64,000 bases of DNA from Exiguobacterium undae DSM 14481 (lineage in GTDB: Bacteria > Bacillota > Bacilli > Exiguobacteriales > Exiguobacteriaceae): positions 2,280,398-2,344,397 of the forward strand of contig NZ_KK211187.1 of the NCBI RefSeq assembly GCF_000620805.1, given 5' to 3'. Below the pieces are notes generated by a model. It had not been told where the DNA came from, searched no databases, and saw nothing but the letters and a program-made list of their open reading frames with translations. Numbering within the stretch: the stretch's first letter is position 1; the number at the start of each line of letters is the position of its first letter. The translations under genes and the position numbers were made by a program. Below are positions 8,583 through 18,480 of the stretch, one piece after another.

Positions 8583-9482
8583 TTAGATGGATGTACCAAT
8601 CAGTGGTAGACGCCACTCGGCATCAAATTTCCCCGAGCGTAACATCATGATCTCTTCTTTGTAGGGTGCGACTTTCTTTTTTGGATCCAGACCGATATAC
8701 GGCGTTTCAAGGATTTTAGGCAGGTGTGCCAAATCCCGGTGATGGACGATGAGATGTAATGGATCAAATCCAATCTCACCAAAACCAATGTTTTCGTGAC
8801 GGTCTTTTTTGGCACCTCGCACGTTTTTAGAATCATTGACATGAATGACACCTAACCGATCGATCCCGACGATTCGATCAAATCGTTCAAGAACACCATC
8901 TAGGTCATGAATCAAATCGTATCCGGCGTCATGGACGTGACATGTATCCAGGCAGACGGACAGACGATCATTATGCGTCACACCCGCAATGATTTCCGCA
9001 ATCTCTTCAAATGTTTTTCCGATTTCCGATCCTTTCCCGGCCATCGTCTCGAGAGCAATCTTCACCTGTTCGTCTCCAGTCAAGACTTCATTGAGACCCT
9101 CGATGATTCGCTTGATTCCGACCTCTTCGCCGGCACCAACGTGGGCTCCTGGATGAAGAACGATATGTTTCGCTTTTTCAAGCGCCTCTGCCCGACGGAT
9201 TTCTTCTGCCAAAAACGATACTGCCAACTCAAATGTTTCCGGTTTTGTCGTATTCCCTAAATTGATGATGTAAGGGGCATGCACCACGATTTCTTCAATT
9301 CCGTTTGCTTCCATGTGTAACAAAGCTTCCGGAATCCGTAAATCAGAAATCGGTTTTCGTCTTGTATTTTGAGGAGCACCTGTATAAACCATCATGGTTG
9401 TTGCTCCATAGGACGCTGCTTCTTCACTTGCACCAAGCAACATCTTTTTCCCTGAAAGTGACACATGTGAACCGATTTTCAT
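8583..9482 (-). CDS. nfo: Endonuclease IV (AP endonuclease)
   Basis: 299-aa zinc-dependent TIM-barrel enzyme that cuts 5' to abasic sites in base excision repair. Family motifs are [15 protein letters not shown] at the start, [25 protein letters not shown] and [21 protein letters not shown], which supply the His/Asp/Glu zinc ligands. The longest frame adds 43 unrelated residues; AAGGGTGG before the ATG at 9482 sets the start. It lies downstream of cshB, as in B. subtilis, but a terminator lies between them. Confidence 0.95.
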   Translation of the reverse strand: MKIGSHVSLSGKKMLLGASEEAASYGATTMMVYTGAPQNTRRKPISDLRIPEALLHMEANGIEEIVVHAPYIINLGNTTKPETFELAVSFLAEEIRRAEALEKAKHIVLHPGAHVGAGEEVGIKRIIEGLNEVLTGDEQVKIALETMAGKGSEIGKTFEEIAEIIAGVTHNDRLSVCLDTCHVHDAGYDLIHDLDGVLERFDRIVGIDRLGVIHVNDSKNVRGAKKDRHENIGFGEIGFDPLHLIVHHRDLAHLPKILETPYIGLDPKKKVAPYKEEIMMLRSGKFDAEWRLPLIGTSI

Positions 9483-9551
9483 TGTAAATTCCACCCTTCT
9501 TCTGTTCTTAGTGTACCAAATGCCGAAAAAAACAAGAACCTTTAGCCACCT

Positions 9552-9588
9552 AAAAAAAACAAAGCCCACGATGTTCTCGTGAACTTTG
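9552..9588 (-). terminator. Terminator after cshB
   Basis: On the minus strand CAAAG-tt-CACGA and TCGTG-gg-CTTTG pair around a five-base loop, followed by eight T. It sits between the cshB stop and the nfo start. Confidence 0.82.
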
Positions 9589-9625
9589 CTGAAACGAATC
9601 ATCCTCAACACACGTTGCGGATGAA

Positions 9626-10978
9626 TTATTTTGATTTACTTGCGTTGGCTTTACGTTCGGCGCGACCGATTCCGCGTTGTTCTTTAATGCGTTCACGTTT
9701 CGCCGTTTCTTTTAATTTGTATTGGTGTTTCTTTTTATAACCTGGTTTAACACGTTTTTTGGCTTTTGCTGCTTCCCCAGATAAACGGCTGTGTGCTGTT
9801 TTTGAAACAGCGGTCTTCATGTGTGGTTTCGCACGGCGACGTTCTTTCACTTCGCTGACTTGACCACTCTTGACATCAACGTTCGTAAATTCGATACCAC
9901 GGTCTTCCAGACGGTTGATCGAACCATTCTCATGATCTTCGAACAATGTGTACGCCAAGCCATCTTGGTCAACACGACCGGTCCGACCGACACGGTGGAC
10001 ATAGAAGTCAAGATCTTTTGGAATACCATGGTTGATGACGTGTGAGACGCCTGAGATATCAATTCCGCGTGCCGCAAGATCCGTTACGATGACATATTGG
10101 TATTTCGCTTCGTTGATTTCTTTGATGGCTTGTTTCCGACGACGGGCCGGCAGGTCACCGTGAAGTGAACCGACGTTGAGTCCCGCTTCCAAGAAGAGAG
10201 CTTCAAGTTCGATTGCTTCTGTTTTCGTATTCGTGAAGACGAGACAGATATACGGGTTAAGAGCTTTCGCCAGTTTTAACGCCAAATCTGAACGATCCCG
10301 GTGTTTGACAGGAACTGTGTGATGGACGATTTTCTTAGCTGTCTGCTGTTTCGGATCCACATGGGCATACCGTGGATTGTTCATATACTTTTTCAAGAAG
10401 GGTTGCAGTTTTTCTGGAATCGTCGCAGAGAAGACCATCATCTGTAACTTCTCCGGTAATGCTTGGGCAATCCGGTCGACTTCCGGTAAGAATCCCATAT
10501 CAAGCATCTGATCCGCTTCATCGATGACGTAATGTTTTACGAAGTGTGGTTTCAACGCTTGTTCTTTAAACAGATCCAAGATCCGTCCCGGTGTGCCGAT
10601 GACGATCTGCGGCGAAACTTTGACACGTCCGATTTGACGCTCGCGGTCCATACCACCTGTAATCAGACTCGTCTTGATATAGTCCGGTTGTTTGACGAGG
10701 ATCGACTTTAACTCTTCGTGAATCTGCCAAGCCAGTTCACGTGTCGGAGCAACGATGATTGCTTGCATCTCTTGTGATTCCGGGTTGATGTTTTGAACGA
10801 TCGGCAGGAGGAACGATAACGTTTTTCCTGTTCCGGTTTGTGATTGTCCGATGATATCCCGCCCTTTGAGCGCTGCCGGAATGATCCGGGATTGAATATC
10901 GGTTGGTTTTTTAATACGTGCGTCTTCGAGTGCTTCGACGACGAACGGGTGCAAATCGAAATGGGTAAATCCATTCAT
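9626..10978 (-). CDS. cshB: DEAD-box RNA helicase, CshB type
   Basis: 450-aa ATP-dependent RNA helicase. Motifs in order are [10 protein letters not shown] (I), PTRELAWQ (Ia), [12 protein letters not shown] in VIDEADQML (II), SAT (III), [21 protein letters not shown] (V) and HRVGRTGR (VI). A strongly basic tail (about 370-450, many Lys/Arg) likely binds RNA. The neighbour nfo matches B. subtilis yqfR-yqfS, which supports CshB rather than CshA. The longest frame adds 20 residues; the ATG at 10978 gives the conserved MNGFTHFDL start. CshB helicases act in cold adaptation and RNA turnover. Confidence 0.92.
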   Translation of the reverse strand: MNGFTHFDLHPFVVEALEDARIKKPTDIQSRIIPAALKGRDIIGQSQTGTGKTLSFLLPIVQNINPESQEMQAIIVAPTRELAWQIHEELKSILVKQPDYIKTSLITGGMDRERQIGRVKVSPQIVIGTPGRILDLFKEQALKPHFVKHYVIDEADQMLDMGFLPEVDRIAQALPEKLQMMVFSATIPEKLQPFLKKYMNNPRYAHVDPKQQTAKKIVHHTVPVKHRDRSDLALKLAKALNPYICLVFTNTKTEAIELEALFLEAGLNVGSLHGDLPARRRKQAIKEINEAKYQYVIVTDLAARGIDISGVSHVINHGIPKDLDFYVHRVGRTGRVDQDGLAYTLFEDHENGSINRLEDRGIEFTNVDVKSGQVSEVKERRRAKPHMKTAVSKTAHSRLSGEAAKAKKRVKPGYKKKHQYKLKETAKRERIKEQRGIGRAERKANASKSK

Positions 10979-11046
10979 ATTTGTCACCATCCTTTCTCTT
11001 TCTTTAACAATTAAAGGCGAATCGTCCGCCTTCACCATCTATTTCT

Positions 11047-12000
11047 TCAGTTCAACATGGGTATTGGTCTACTACCGTCATACAAATATGAATACGTATA
11101 GAAACGATCGGGAATTTTTTTGTTTTTCGTATGAAGCTTCAACGCGCTGAAGGCAACTTTCATCATCTCTTCAGCGGACTGGACGACTGTCGCGTCCATC
11201 GATTTCATGTCAACAGCTTCTAATATAGCACGATTCCCGTCAATGCCGACAACTATTTTTCCGGAAATCCCTGCTTTTTTCAATGCTTCGAGTACACCCA
11301 TCGCAATATCGTCATTGTGACAGTAGACCGCATCAAACTCGATTCCGGATTCAATCAATTGACGCATGACACGCTCGGATGTGACCGGATCGTAGTTTCC
11401 ACTGGCTGAATTCACGATGGACAACCCCGGTTCACTTTTGATTCCTTCCAAGAACCCGCGGTGGCGTTCATTGGTCGTATAGACATTCGCCGTCCCTGTG
11501 ATTTCAATGATTTTTCCCGTCGATTGACCGGTTCGCTTAATGAATTCGTTTTTCATATAAGACGCCAATTGTTCACCGATCATTTGATTGTTGGATGTAA
11601 TCGAACTGACGACGGCATCCGACCGAATCATCCGGTCAATGGCAAACACCGGGATGCCTGCTCTTTTGGCTTCTTCGATTGCACTGCCGATATAGACATC
11701 GTCTAACGTCGTAACGAAAATTGCATCCACCTGTAGTTCGATGAACTCGAGGATTTGTTCCCGTTCACTAATCCGTGAATTTTGTGACGTCGCTACGACC
11801 GCCTCATATTTATTCGCTTTTGCTTCCGCTTTGAAAGCGTTGATGAGACGCTGCGCAAACTCATGTTTATCGTTGACGATTGTAAAACCGACGACATCTC
11901 GTTTTGGACTCGCTTCTTTTTGGACAAACATGTTCGAGATCAGCAAGACGGACGAGATCCAAATGATTAACACGAGCAACCAGGATTTATTGAATCTCAT
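11047..12000 (-). CDS. Membrane-anchored sugar-type substrate-binding protein paired with the kinase
   Basis: 317 aa. One N-terminal membrane segment (about 7-27) is followed by a type I periplasmic-binding fold (Peripla_BP_4, ribose/LacI family): GFTIVNDKHEFAQ..., AIFVTTLDDVYIGSAI, GIPVFAIDRMI, DAVYCHNDDIAMGVLEAL, VVGIDGN. It is not a lipoprotein and no ABC transporter is nearby. The ATG overlaps the stop of the kinase gene (ATGA) with GGGAGG inside the kinase end, so both are made together. It probably captures a small ligand outside the cell and presents it to the kinase; the ligand is unknown. Confidence 0.8.
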   Translation of the reverse strand: MRFNKSWLLVLIIWISSVLLISNMFVQKEASPKRDVVGFTIVNDKHEFAQRLINAFKAEAKANKYEAVVATSQNSRISEREQILEFIELQVDAIFVTTLDDVYIGSAIEEAKRAGIPVFAIDRMIRSDAVVSSITSNNQMIGEQLASYMKNEFIKRTGQSTGKIIEITGTANVYTTNERHRGFLEGIKSEPGLSIVNSASGNYDPVTSERVMRQLIESGIEFDAVYCHNDDIAMGVLEALKKAGISGKIVVGIDGNRAILEAVDMKSMDATVVQSAEEMMKVAFSALKLHTKNKKIPDRFYTYSYLYDGSRPIPMLN

Positions 12001-13760
12001 TCCTGTGCCTCCCGTCTCGGGAAGAACAGTTGAACGGTCGTCCCGACGCCGACTTTACTGTCGACCTCGAGTCTTCCATTATGTTGCCAGACGATTTGAC
12101 TCGACATGAACAGACCAAGACCGTTTCCGTTGATTTTTGAGGTCTTGAACGCTTGACCGATTTGACTAATTTGCTCGGCATCCATTCCTACTCCGTTATC
12201 TTGGATGATGAAGACGAATTGATCCGGATACACGTGGAGATGAACATGACAAATTCCGTCCGGTCCTTTGGATTCAACGGCTTCGAGTGCATTCCCGATA
12301 CAGTTCGACAGGACTTGCAACAATCCGTTTTCAGAAGCATACAGCGTCGGCATGTGAGCCGGTGTATAGATTTTACAATCCGCTTCATACGGATGTGATT
12401 TCGACTCAAGAATGAACGTCAGTTTCTCCATCATTTTTTTGACGTCGACTTGCCCCATCACTAGTGACGCATTGTCGTTTTTCGACAAATCAAGCATCGT
12501 CTGAATTAATTGATTGGCCCGGTCTAATTCTGATAACGCGATGTGCATCATGTCCGGATTATTTTGTTTGTCCTCTGATAAAAGCTGCAACGCCATCTTG
12601 ACCGGTGTCAACGGATTTCGAATTTCGTGGGCAATGCCGGCTGCCAGTTGTCCGAGCGATGCCAACTTCTCTTGGTGTAAAATGACTTGCTGCTGGCTCA
12701 ACTGTTCGACCCGGGCGTTCTCCATCCGCTGTGCGTACTCATTATAGGCGGAGACAAGTGTCTTGACTTCATTCGAACCGGAACGTTCCAGCGTAATCGG
12801 TTGTGGTGTCGTACTTTTCTCAATCTTTTGTACTAACTCAAGTAACGGTGCCGTCAATTGACGTGACATCAAATAGCCGACAATCAGGCTCAAGACGAGG
12901 GTCAACGCGGCGATGACCAAATATTGCTGACGCGTCGTATAGACGGGTTCATAAAATACGCTTCGCGGCGTCCGAACCAACACTTTCCAGTCGGTTACCT
13001 TTAAATCCTGTGCAAAGTAGTACATGTCTTTATTTGTACTAAAAATTTCGTTTGGCTTTGTACTTCGGAAGGCACGATCGACGACACTTTGGCTCAACAG
13101 CCGTTCTTGATCGGTCACAAGATTTCTTGAAGTGGCAAGCGGCTCGCCTTGGCTGTTAAAGAGATAGGCCATCGTATCATCATCAAACGATTCCAGAGAA
13201 TTACGGAAGACCACCGAATTCATCAAACTCAGTCCGCCACCAAACACGCCGACACGTTCATTGCCGTTTCGAACGGATACGAACATATACGTCAGGTAAT
13301 CACTTTCCAACGGATAACGTTTACTCATATGAAAATCCGTACTCGTCAATGCTTGAAGGAACGAATCGTCTTCCCGGATTGCACCATCCTTTATTCGTCG
13401 GTCTTCACTCGAGAACCAGGTGATTTTGTCGGTTTTACGATCATAGTAAAAGAAACTTTTAAATCCGGTATCGATATCCAGTAAGTTGCTGTCCCGGATC
13501 GCCTGTTCAAGATTGTTCATGTTGGTGACATTTAATTGAAGACCCATGATTTTCTCATGCAGGTTTCCCACACTGTCACGCAGGGCATTGCTCGAGACCT
13601 CAACACTTTTTTCACTCTGCTTTTCTGTCTGTTGTTCTACCCGTGAAATCGTTACCCGATCCGCCGTGAAGGCCAGTGCTGAGATGACAAGACAAATAAG
13701 AATGAATAATACAGCCGTGATTTGGAAAAAATAGGACCGCATCATCTTTTTCGTCTCCAT
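11997..13760 (-). CDS. Transmembrane sensor histidine kinase without a cognate regulator nearby
   Basis: 587 aa. Membrane segment at about 11-32, a long extracellular sensor region (about 35-275, Cache-like), a second membrane segment at about 280-300, HAMP-like linker, then HisKA with GIAHEIRNPLTPVK (phospho-His near 378). The ATPase domain has the N-box LSNCIGNALEAVE, DNGVGM and GNGLGLFM. AAGGGGG seven bases before the ATG at 13760 sets the start. No response regulator is present here; the only operon partner is the binding protein. The kinase could act on a distant regulator, as KinA-E-type kinases do. Confidence 0.88.
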   Translation of the reverse strand: METKKMMRSYFFQITAVLFILICLVISALAFTADRVTISRVEQQTEKQSEKSVEVSSNALRDSVGNLHEKIMGLQLNVTNMNNLEQAIRDSNLLDIDTGFKSFFYYDRKTDKITWFSSEDRRIKDGAIREDDSFLQALTSTDFHMSKRYPLESDYLTYMFVSVRNGNERVGVFGGGLSLMNSVVFRNSLESFDDDTMAYLFNSQGEPLATSRNLVTDQERLLSQSVVDRAFRSTKPNEIFSTNKDMYYFAQDLKVTDWKVLVRTPRSVFYEPVYTTRQQYLVIAALTLVLSLIVGYLMSRQLTAPLLELVQKIEKSTTPQPITLERSGSNEVKTLVSAYNEYAQRMENARVEQLSQQQVILHQEKLASLGQLAAGIAHEIRNPLTPVKMALQLLSEDKQNNPDMMHIALSELDRANQLIQTMLDLSKNDNASLVMGQVDVKKMMEKLTFILESKSHPYEADCKIYTPAHMPTLYASENGLLQVLSNCIGNALEAVESKGPDGICHVHLHVYPDQFVFIIQDNGVGMDAEQISQIGQAFKTSKINGNGLGLFMSSQIVWQHNGRLEVDSKVGVGTTVQLFFPRREAQE

Positions 13761-13905
13761 CTTTCCGCCCCCTTCCCCGTTCATTTTCAACCCAATTAGT
13801 ATATCATGTTCTTACGTGCGAACAGACTCCTCTGTTTTCATTCACCTTCAATCAATGGTACACTCTAAATAATCATTCTTTCTATACTAAAGGAGAATCT
13901 AGACT

Positions 13906-14853
13906 ATGCTTGTAAAAAAAATCAGTCCTCGCGGATATTGTTACGGTGTCGTGGATGCCATGAAACTCGCTCAACAAGCGGCAATGAATGACAGTTTACC
14001 GCGACCTATTCATATTTTGGGTATGATCGTCCACAATGCTCACGTCACACGTGAATTCGAACGGATGGGCGTATTGACCGTTGACGGTCCGGACCGTCTT
14101 GAAGCATTGGAAACGATTAAAGAAGGTACAGTCATCTTCACCGCTCACGGTATCTCTCCTGCAGTTTATGCACGAGCTGCCGAAAAAAACTTGACGGTCG
14201 TCGATGCGACTTGTCCTGATGTTACACGGACACACGACTTGATTCGGACTGTTGTCGCTGACGATTACGAAGTCATCTATGTCGGCAAACATGGTCACCC
14301 TGAACCGGAGGGAGCCGTCGGGGTTGCGCCTGAACACGTCCACCTCATCGAAAAAGTAGAAGATATCGATGCGTTGCCTGATCATCTGGCAACCAAAAAA
14401 ATTATCGTCACCAATCAGACGACGATGAGTCAATGGGATGTCCAAGCATTGATGGGACACGTTCGTGAAAAATATCCGCACGTCGAAGTGCATAATGAAA
14501 TTTGTAATGCGACACAAGTCCGTCAGGAAGCTGTCGCTGAACAGGCCGGTGATTGTGATTTGGTCATCGTTGTCGGTGATCCGCGCTCGAATAACTCAAA
14601 CCGTTTGGCACAAGTGTCGTTCGATATCGCCGAGACGCCGGCTCACCGCATCGGTGACTTGACTGAACTTGATTTATCTTGGCTCGAAGGGGTTCAGCAT
14701 GTGGGTGTAACGTCTGGTGCTTCAACACCGACGCCAATCACTAAAAAAGTCATCGATTTCTTGCAGCAGTACGATCCAGCTGATATCAGCACACATGATA
14801 AGACACCATTCCTTGAATTGCGTCGGATTTTACCGAAAGTAAAAATTCTCTAA
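13906..14853 (+). CDS. ispH: 4-hydroxy-3-methylbut-2-enyl diphosphate reductase
   Basis: 315-aa iron-sulfur enzyme for the last step of the MEP isoprenoid pathway, giving IPP and DMAPP. The three 4Fe-4S cysteines lie in PRGYCYGV (Cys12), [11 protein letters not shown] and [11 protein letters not shown]; the conserved H in IVHNAHV and the [13 protein letters not shown] motif are also present. AAAGGAG precedes the ATG. It is transcribed alone on the plus strand within a minus-strand block, ending at a strong terminator. Confidence 0.95.
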   Translation: MLVKKISPRGYCYGVVDAMKLAQQAAMNDSLPRPIHILGMIVHNAHVTREFERMGVLTVDGPDRLEALETIKEGTVIFTAHGISPAVYARAAEKNLTVVDATCPDVTRTHDLIRTVVADDYEVIYVGKHGHPEPEGAVGVAPEHVHLIEKVEDIDALPDHLATKKIIVTNQTTMSQWDVQALMGHVREKYPHVEVHNEICNATQVRQEAVAEQAGDCDLVIVVGDPRSNNSNRLAQVSFDIAETPAHRIGDLTELDLSWLEGVQHVGVTSGASTPTPITKKVIDFLQQYDPADISTHDKTPFLELRRILPKVKIL

Positions 14854-14862
14854 ATCAGAATG

Positions 14863-14906
14863 AAACGATTCCCAACCGTCCAGTCCGGTGGGAATCGTTT
14901 TTTTTT
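14863..14906. terminator. Terminator after ispH, touching the end of the convergent nif3-like gene
   Basis: AACGATTCCCA and TGGGAATCGTT form an 11-bp stem followed by eight T on the plus strand. The T-run abuts the stop codon of the convergent gene at 14905. Confidence 0.88.
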
Positions 14907-16020
14907 ATAAGAATTGAAACGGATTCGTGTTGGTCGTCGACACGATCAGTTCTACGCCGCGGATGTTCTGTTTCGTAAACCGTTCTGTCAGGAGATTCAC
15001 GACCCCTTGCTTCATGACCGATTCGACGTGATGCCCCGGATCAATCACAGCAAGCCCCAGTGCCATGGCATCGTGGGCGACATGGAAATATAAATCTCCC
15101 GTCACCAAGACATCGGCCCCCGCAAATGCAGCCGTTGATACATATTTATTCCCATCCCCGCCTAATACGGCAATCTTACGGACCAGTCGGTTTTCATCCC
15201 CAACAAAACGTAAGTTCTCAACAGCGAAGGCTGTCCGGACGTGTTCGGCAAATGCTCTCAACGGCATCGCTTCTTCGAGAGATCCGATTCGTCCCAGACC
15301 GAGTGGTGGTGCCGTCATTTCTTGACGAATCAAATCATACGCCACCTCTTCATACGGATGCACCTTTTTCATTGCCCGAATGACTTGCTTATGATTGAGT
15401 TCCGTGACGACGGTTTCAATCCGGACTTCATTGACCCGCTCGATTTGACCCGTTTGTCCGACGTATGGCTTGGCTCCTGTCGTTGCTTTGAACTGTCCTG
15501 TCCCCGTACTGTGGAACTGACAGTCGCTGTATGCGCCGATATGCCCTGCTCCTGCTCGTCCAAGCGCATCAGACACCCGTTCAACGGCTTCTTCCGGAAC
15601 GAAGACAGCGAGTTTGTAAACCGTATTCTCGAAAGAAGGAACCAATACACGGGTATCGGTCAGACCGAGGGCGTCCGCCATCAAATCGTTTACGCCCCCC
15701 TCTGCCACGTCGAGATTCGTATGGGCCGCGTAAACGGCAATCTCATGTTTGATACATTTCATGACGATCCGTCCTGCCGCGGATTGATCATTGACTTGGG
15801 CTAACTTACTAAAAATCGGCGGATGATGCGCGATAATCAAATCAATCTTTTTTTCGATTGCTTCGTCGACGACGGATTCCAAAACGTCCAGTGTGACCAG
15901 AACCCGTTTGACGTCCTTGTTGAGTGTCCCAATCTGTAAACCAATCGGATCCCCCTCAAAGGCAAACTTTTTAGGGGCAAACGACTCGAACTGTTCGATG
16001 ATTTGCTGTCCGTTTGCCAT
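14905..16020 (-). CDS. yqfO: Nif3-like dinuclear metal centre protein, YqfO type
   Basis: 371-aa Nif3/NGG1p-interacting family protein with the PII-like insertion of the Bacillus form. Metal-binding motifs are IAHHPPIF near the start, YAAHTNLD, and the C-terminal VTGDLYFHVAHDA and DPGHHVES. The biochemical role is not settled; links to GTP cyclohydrolase I type 2 and tRNA modification exist for relatives. The longest frame adds 44 residues inside trmK; AGAGGTG before the ATG at 16020 sets the start. It overlaps the trmK stop by one base (TGATG), so the two are coupled. Confidence 0.9.
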   Translation of the reverse strand: MANGQQIIEQFESFAPKKFAFEGDPIGLQIGTLNKDVKRVLVTLDVLESVVDEAIEKKIDLIIAHHPPIFSKLAQVNDQSAAGRIVMKCIKHEIAVYAAHTNLDVAEGGVNDLMADALGLTDTRVLVPSFENTVYKLAVFVPEEAVERVSDALGRAGAGHIGAYSDCQFHSTGTGQFKATTGAKPYVGQTGQIERVNEVRIETVVTELNHKQVIRAMKKVHPYEEVAYDLIRQEMTAPPLGLGRIGSLEEAMPLRAFAEHVRTAFAVENLRFVGDENRLVRKIAVLGGDGNKYVSTAAFAGADVLVTGDLYFHVAHDAMALGLAVIDPGHHVESVMKQGVVNLLTERFTKQNIRGVELIVSTTNTNPFQFL

Positions 16021-16736
16021 CAGTGTGTCACCTCTTCCATTTTCTGAATCAACTGCTCGATTTTCACGATTTTTTCCTGTAGTTGATCCGATTCCGTCCC
16101 TTGACGCATCTGTTCTAAAATATACTTGCGCTTTTGTTGTTCCGTTTGCCACTTTTCAACAAAGGCAGGCGCTTTTTCACGCATTAATTGTGGACCAAAG
16201 TACAGTTCCCATTCCCGCTGCTCTGAATCATCCGCATATACGGATTCCTCGCCTTTTTGGGCGACCAGGATTTCATAAATTTTTTCGTTTTCTTTGACGA
16301 TGGCTTCCGACAAGAGGGCGTATCCATTTGCGAGCAACCATTTCCGGACATCCACTGCATCGACGTTTGGTTGGAGAATCAATCGTTCTTCTCCCGATAA
16401 ATTGGCTTTTCCTTCTTCGAGAATCGTCGAAATCAATGTGCCGCCCATTCCGGCAATCGTAATCGCCGTTGCTTCCCCCGGCGTCAAGACGGTCAGACCA
16501 CTTCCGAGACGGACATCAATCTTGTCCTCGAGTTGAACTAACGCGACCTGTGCTTGGGCTGCTTCCATCGGTCCGACGTTCACTTCACCGGCAATCGCCT
16601 TCTCGACGAGGTTTTGTTGCAGACAATAACACGGGACAAATGCGTGATCGGATCCAATATCCGCCAGCACCGCTCCTTGTGGAATATAAGACACGACTTT
16701 TTTTAAGCGTTGATCCAGTATGACATTCGTTTGCAT
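16020..16736 (-). CDS. trmK: tRNA (adenine(22)-N1)-methyltransferase
   Basis: 238-aa class I SAM methyltransferase that makes m1A22 in tRNA. SAM motif I is LADIGSDHAFVPC and the catalytic-type motif is ITIAGMGGTLIS. A C-terminal coiled coil (about 175-235) is typical. GAGGAAGG lies nine bases before the ATG at 16736, better than an ATG three codons upstream. The trmK-nif3 pairing is conserved in Bacillales and lies next to cccA and rpoD, as here. Confidence 0.9.
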   Translation of the reverse strand: MQTNVILDQRLKKVVSYIPQGAVLADIGSDHAFVPCYCLQQNLVEKAIAGEVNVGPMEAAQAQVALVQLEDKIDVRLGSGLTVLTPGEATAITIAGMGGTLISTILEEGKANLSGEERLILQPNVDAVDVRKWLLANGYALLSEAIVKENEKIYEILVAQKGEESVYADDSEQREWELYFGPQLMREKAPAFVEKWQTEQQKRKYILEQMRQGTESDQLQEKIVKIEQLIQKMEEVTH

Positions 16737-16823
16737 CTGATTCATCCTTCCTCTGTTCACTCTCTTTTTAAAATAGCGGACTTGACGAAAAAAAGAAACC
16801 GTCGTCTCCATTAAAACCGTCAC

Positions 16824-16858
16824 AAAAAAACACCCATCTCGGAGAAGAGACGGATGTT
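16824..16858 (-). terminator. Terminator after cccA
   Basis: On the minus strand ACATCCGTCTC and GAGATGGGTGT pair around a six-base loop, followed by seven T. Confidence 0.85.
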
Positions 16859-16865
16859 GATTGAC

Positions 16866-17207
16866 TTATTTCTTTTCAGCAAGCCATTTCGCTAAAACAG
16901 TGGCTTCTTCGTCATTCGCAAGACCGCCAGGCATTTGCCCTTTACCGTTGATTGCGATTTCTTTAATTTCTTCTTCTTTCAGCTTCGCGCCGACTTTTGT
17001 TAAGTTCGGACCTGCTCCACCTTCAAGATTTCCACCGTGACATCCTGTACATCCTTTTGATGCAAATAGATCTTCCGGCTTCATTTCAGCTGTTGATGGA
17101 CCTTTTTCAGCTTCTTTTACCTGATCGACCCCAAAGTATGACAATGAAATCATGGCGATGATGGCGATGATCGCAATCGCTGCGAACGGTACTAACGGAT
17201 TACGCAT
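16866..17207 (-). CDS. cccA: Membrane-anchored cytochrome c (c550 type)
   Basis: 113-aa electron carrier. One N-terminal membrane anchor (about 7-29) is followed by a small c-type domain with one haem site CTGCHG and a likely methionine axial ligand in GQMPGGL. The haem face would be outside the membrane. GGGGGGG before the ATG at 17207 sets the start and removes 11 upstream residues. It sits beside rpoD as cccA does in B. subtilis. It probably passes electrons to a cytochrome c oxidase. Confidence 0.92.
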   Translation of the reverse strand: MRNPLVPFAAIAIIAIIAMISLSYFGVDQVKEAEKGPSTAEMKPEDLFASKGCTGCHGGNLEGGAGPNLTKVGAKLKEEEIKEIAINGKGQMPGGLANDEEATVLAKWLAEKK

Positions 17208-17280
17208 TTGGATTCCCCCCCATATTCTATACCCAACCAAGTTGGTGACTGAATGGTATTCCCCGTTACTATTCTACTGT

Positions 17281-17328
17281 AAAAAAAACAGAGAAGGAAG
17301 AAAAAAACAAAACTTTTTCTCCCTTCTC
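17281..17328 (-). terminator. Terminator after rpoD
   Basis: On the minus strand GAGAAGG-g-AGAAAAA pairs with TTTTTCT-t-CCTTCTC and is followed by TG and eight T. It ends the dnaG-rpoD transcript before cccA. Confidence 0.75.
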
Positions 17329-17360
17329 ACTAAAATTTCATATTTTCTTCACACTTTGAA

Positions 17361-18446
17361 TTAATCGAGGAAATCTTTCAGACGTTTCGAACGACTTGGG
17401 TGACGCAATTTCCGCAATGCTTTCGCTTCAATCTGACGAATCCGCTCACGGGTGACACCAAATACTTTCCCGACTTCTTCAAGTGTCCGCGTCCGACCGT
17501 CATCCAAGCCGAAACGGAGACGTAAGACGTTTTCTTCCCGATCGGTTAACGTATCGAGTACGTCTTCCAACTGTTCTTTCAACAACTCGTAGGCTGCGGC
17601 ATCTTGAGGAGCTGTCGCATCCTGGTCTTCAATGAAGTCACCGAGGTGTGAATCATCTTCTTCTCCGATCGGTGTTTCAAGCGAGACCGGTTCTTGCGCA
17701 ATCTTAAGGATTTCACGCACTTTTTCCGGCGTGATTTCCATCTCTTTTGAAATCTCTTCCGGTGTCGGTTCACGTCCTAAATCCTGCAACAATTGACGCT
17801 GGACCCGAATCAATTTATTGATTGTTTCAACCATATGAACCGGAATCCGGATCGTCCGCGCTTGGTCGGCAATGGCACGTGTAATGGCCTGACGAATCCA
17901 CCACGTGGCGTAGGTCGAGAATTTGTATCCTTTTGTATAATCAAACTTTTCAACTGCTTTGATCAGTCCCATGTTTCCTTCTTGAATCAAATCAAGGAAC
18001 AACATACCACGACCGACATACCGTTTAGCAATCGAAACGACAAGACGCAAGTTCGCCTCAGCCAGACGTTTTTTGGCTTCTTCATCGTTTTGTTCGATCC
18101 GTTTTGCGAGTTCGACCTCATCTTCTGCATTCAACAAGTCGACGCGACCAATCTCTTTCAAGTACATCCGGACCGGATCGTTGATTTTGACACCCGGCGG
18201 TACGGATAAATCATTGAGATCGGCTTCTTCTTTGTCGTCACCGGTCCCATCGTTATTGACCTTGATGCCTTCTGTTTCAAGCAACTGAAGAAATTCTTCA
18301 AACTGTTGCGCATCCATCGATTCGAACGAACTGAGTTTGTCCTCGATTTTTTGATGCGATAGTTCACCATTCTTGTGTCCGAGCGCGATTAGTTCATCCT
18401 TCGCGAGACGGAGTATTTCAGCTTCTGATCTTGCTTTTTCTGCCAT
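17361..18446 (-). CDS. sigA: Primary RNA polymerase sigma factor SigA (RpoD)
   Basis: 361-aa housekeeping sigma factor. Region 1.1 is at the N-terminus; regions 2.1-2.4 include the AKRYVGRGM segment and [20 protein letters not shown]; region 3 follows; region 4.2 contains the helix-turn-helix [26 protein letters not shown] seven codons upstream has no ribosome-binding site; AAGGAG precedes the ATG at 18446 with a long spacer, so the start is probable rather than certain. It is 34 bases after dnaG, forming the classic macromolecular synthesis operon. Confidence 0.96.
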   Translation of the reverse strand: MAEKARSEAEILRLAKDELIALGHKNGELSHQKIEDKLSSFESMDAQQFEEFLQLLETEGIKVNNDGTGDDKEEADLNDLSVPPGVKINDPVRMYLKEIGRVDLLNAEDEVELAKRIEQNDEEAKKRLAEANLRLVVSIAKRYVGRGMLFLDLIQEGNMGLIKAVEKFDYTKGYKFSTYATWWIRQAITRAIADQARTIRIPVHMVETINKLIRVQRQLLQDLGREPTPEEISKEMEITPEKVREILKIAQEPVSLETPIGEEDDSHLGDFIEDQDATAPQDAAAYELLKEQLEDVLDTLTDREENVLRLRFGLDDGRTRTLEEVGKVFGVTRERIRQIEAKALRKLRHPSRSKRLKDFLD

Positions 18447-18480
18447 CGAACCATACACTCCTTCCACATCATGCAGCAGG

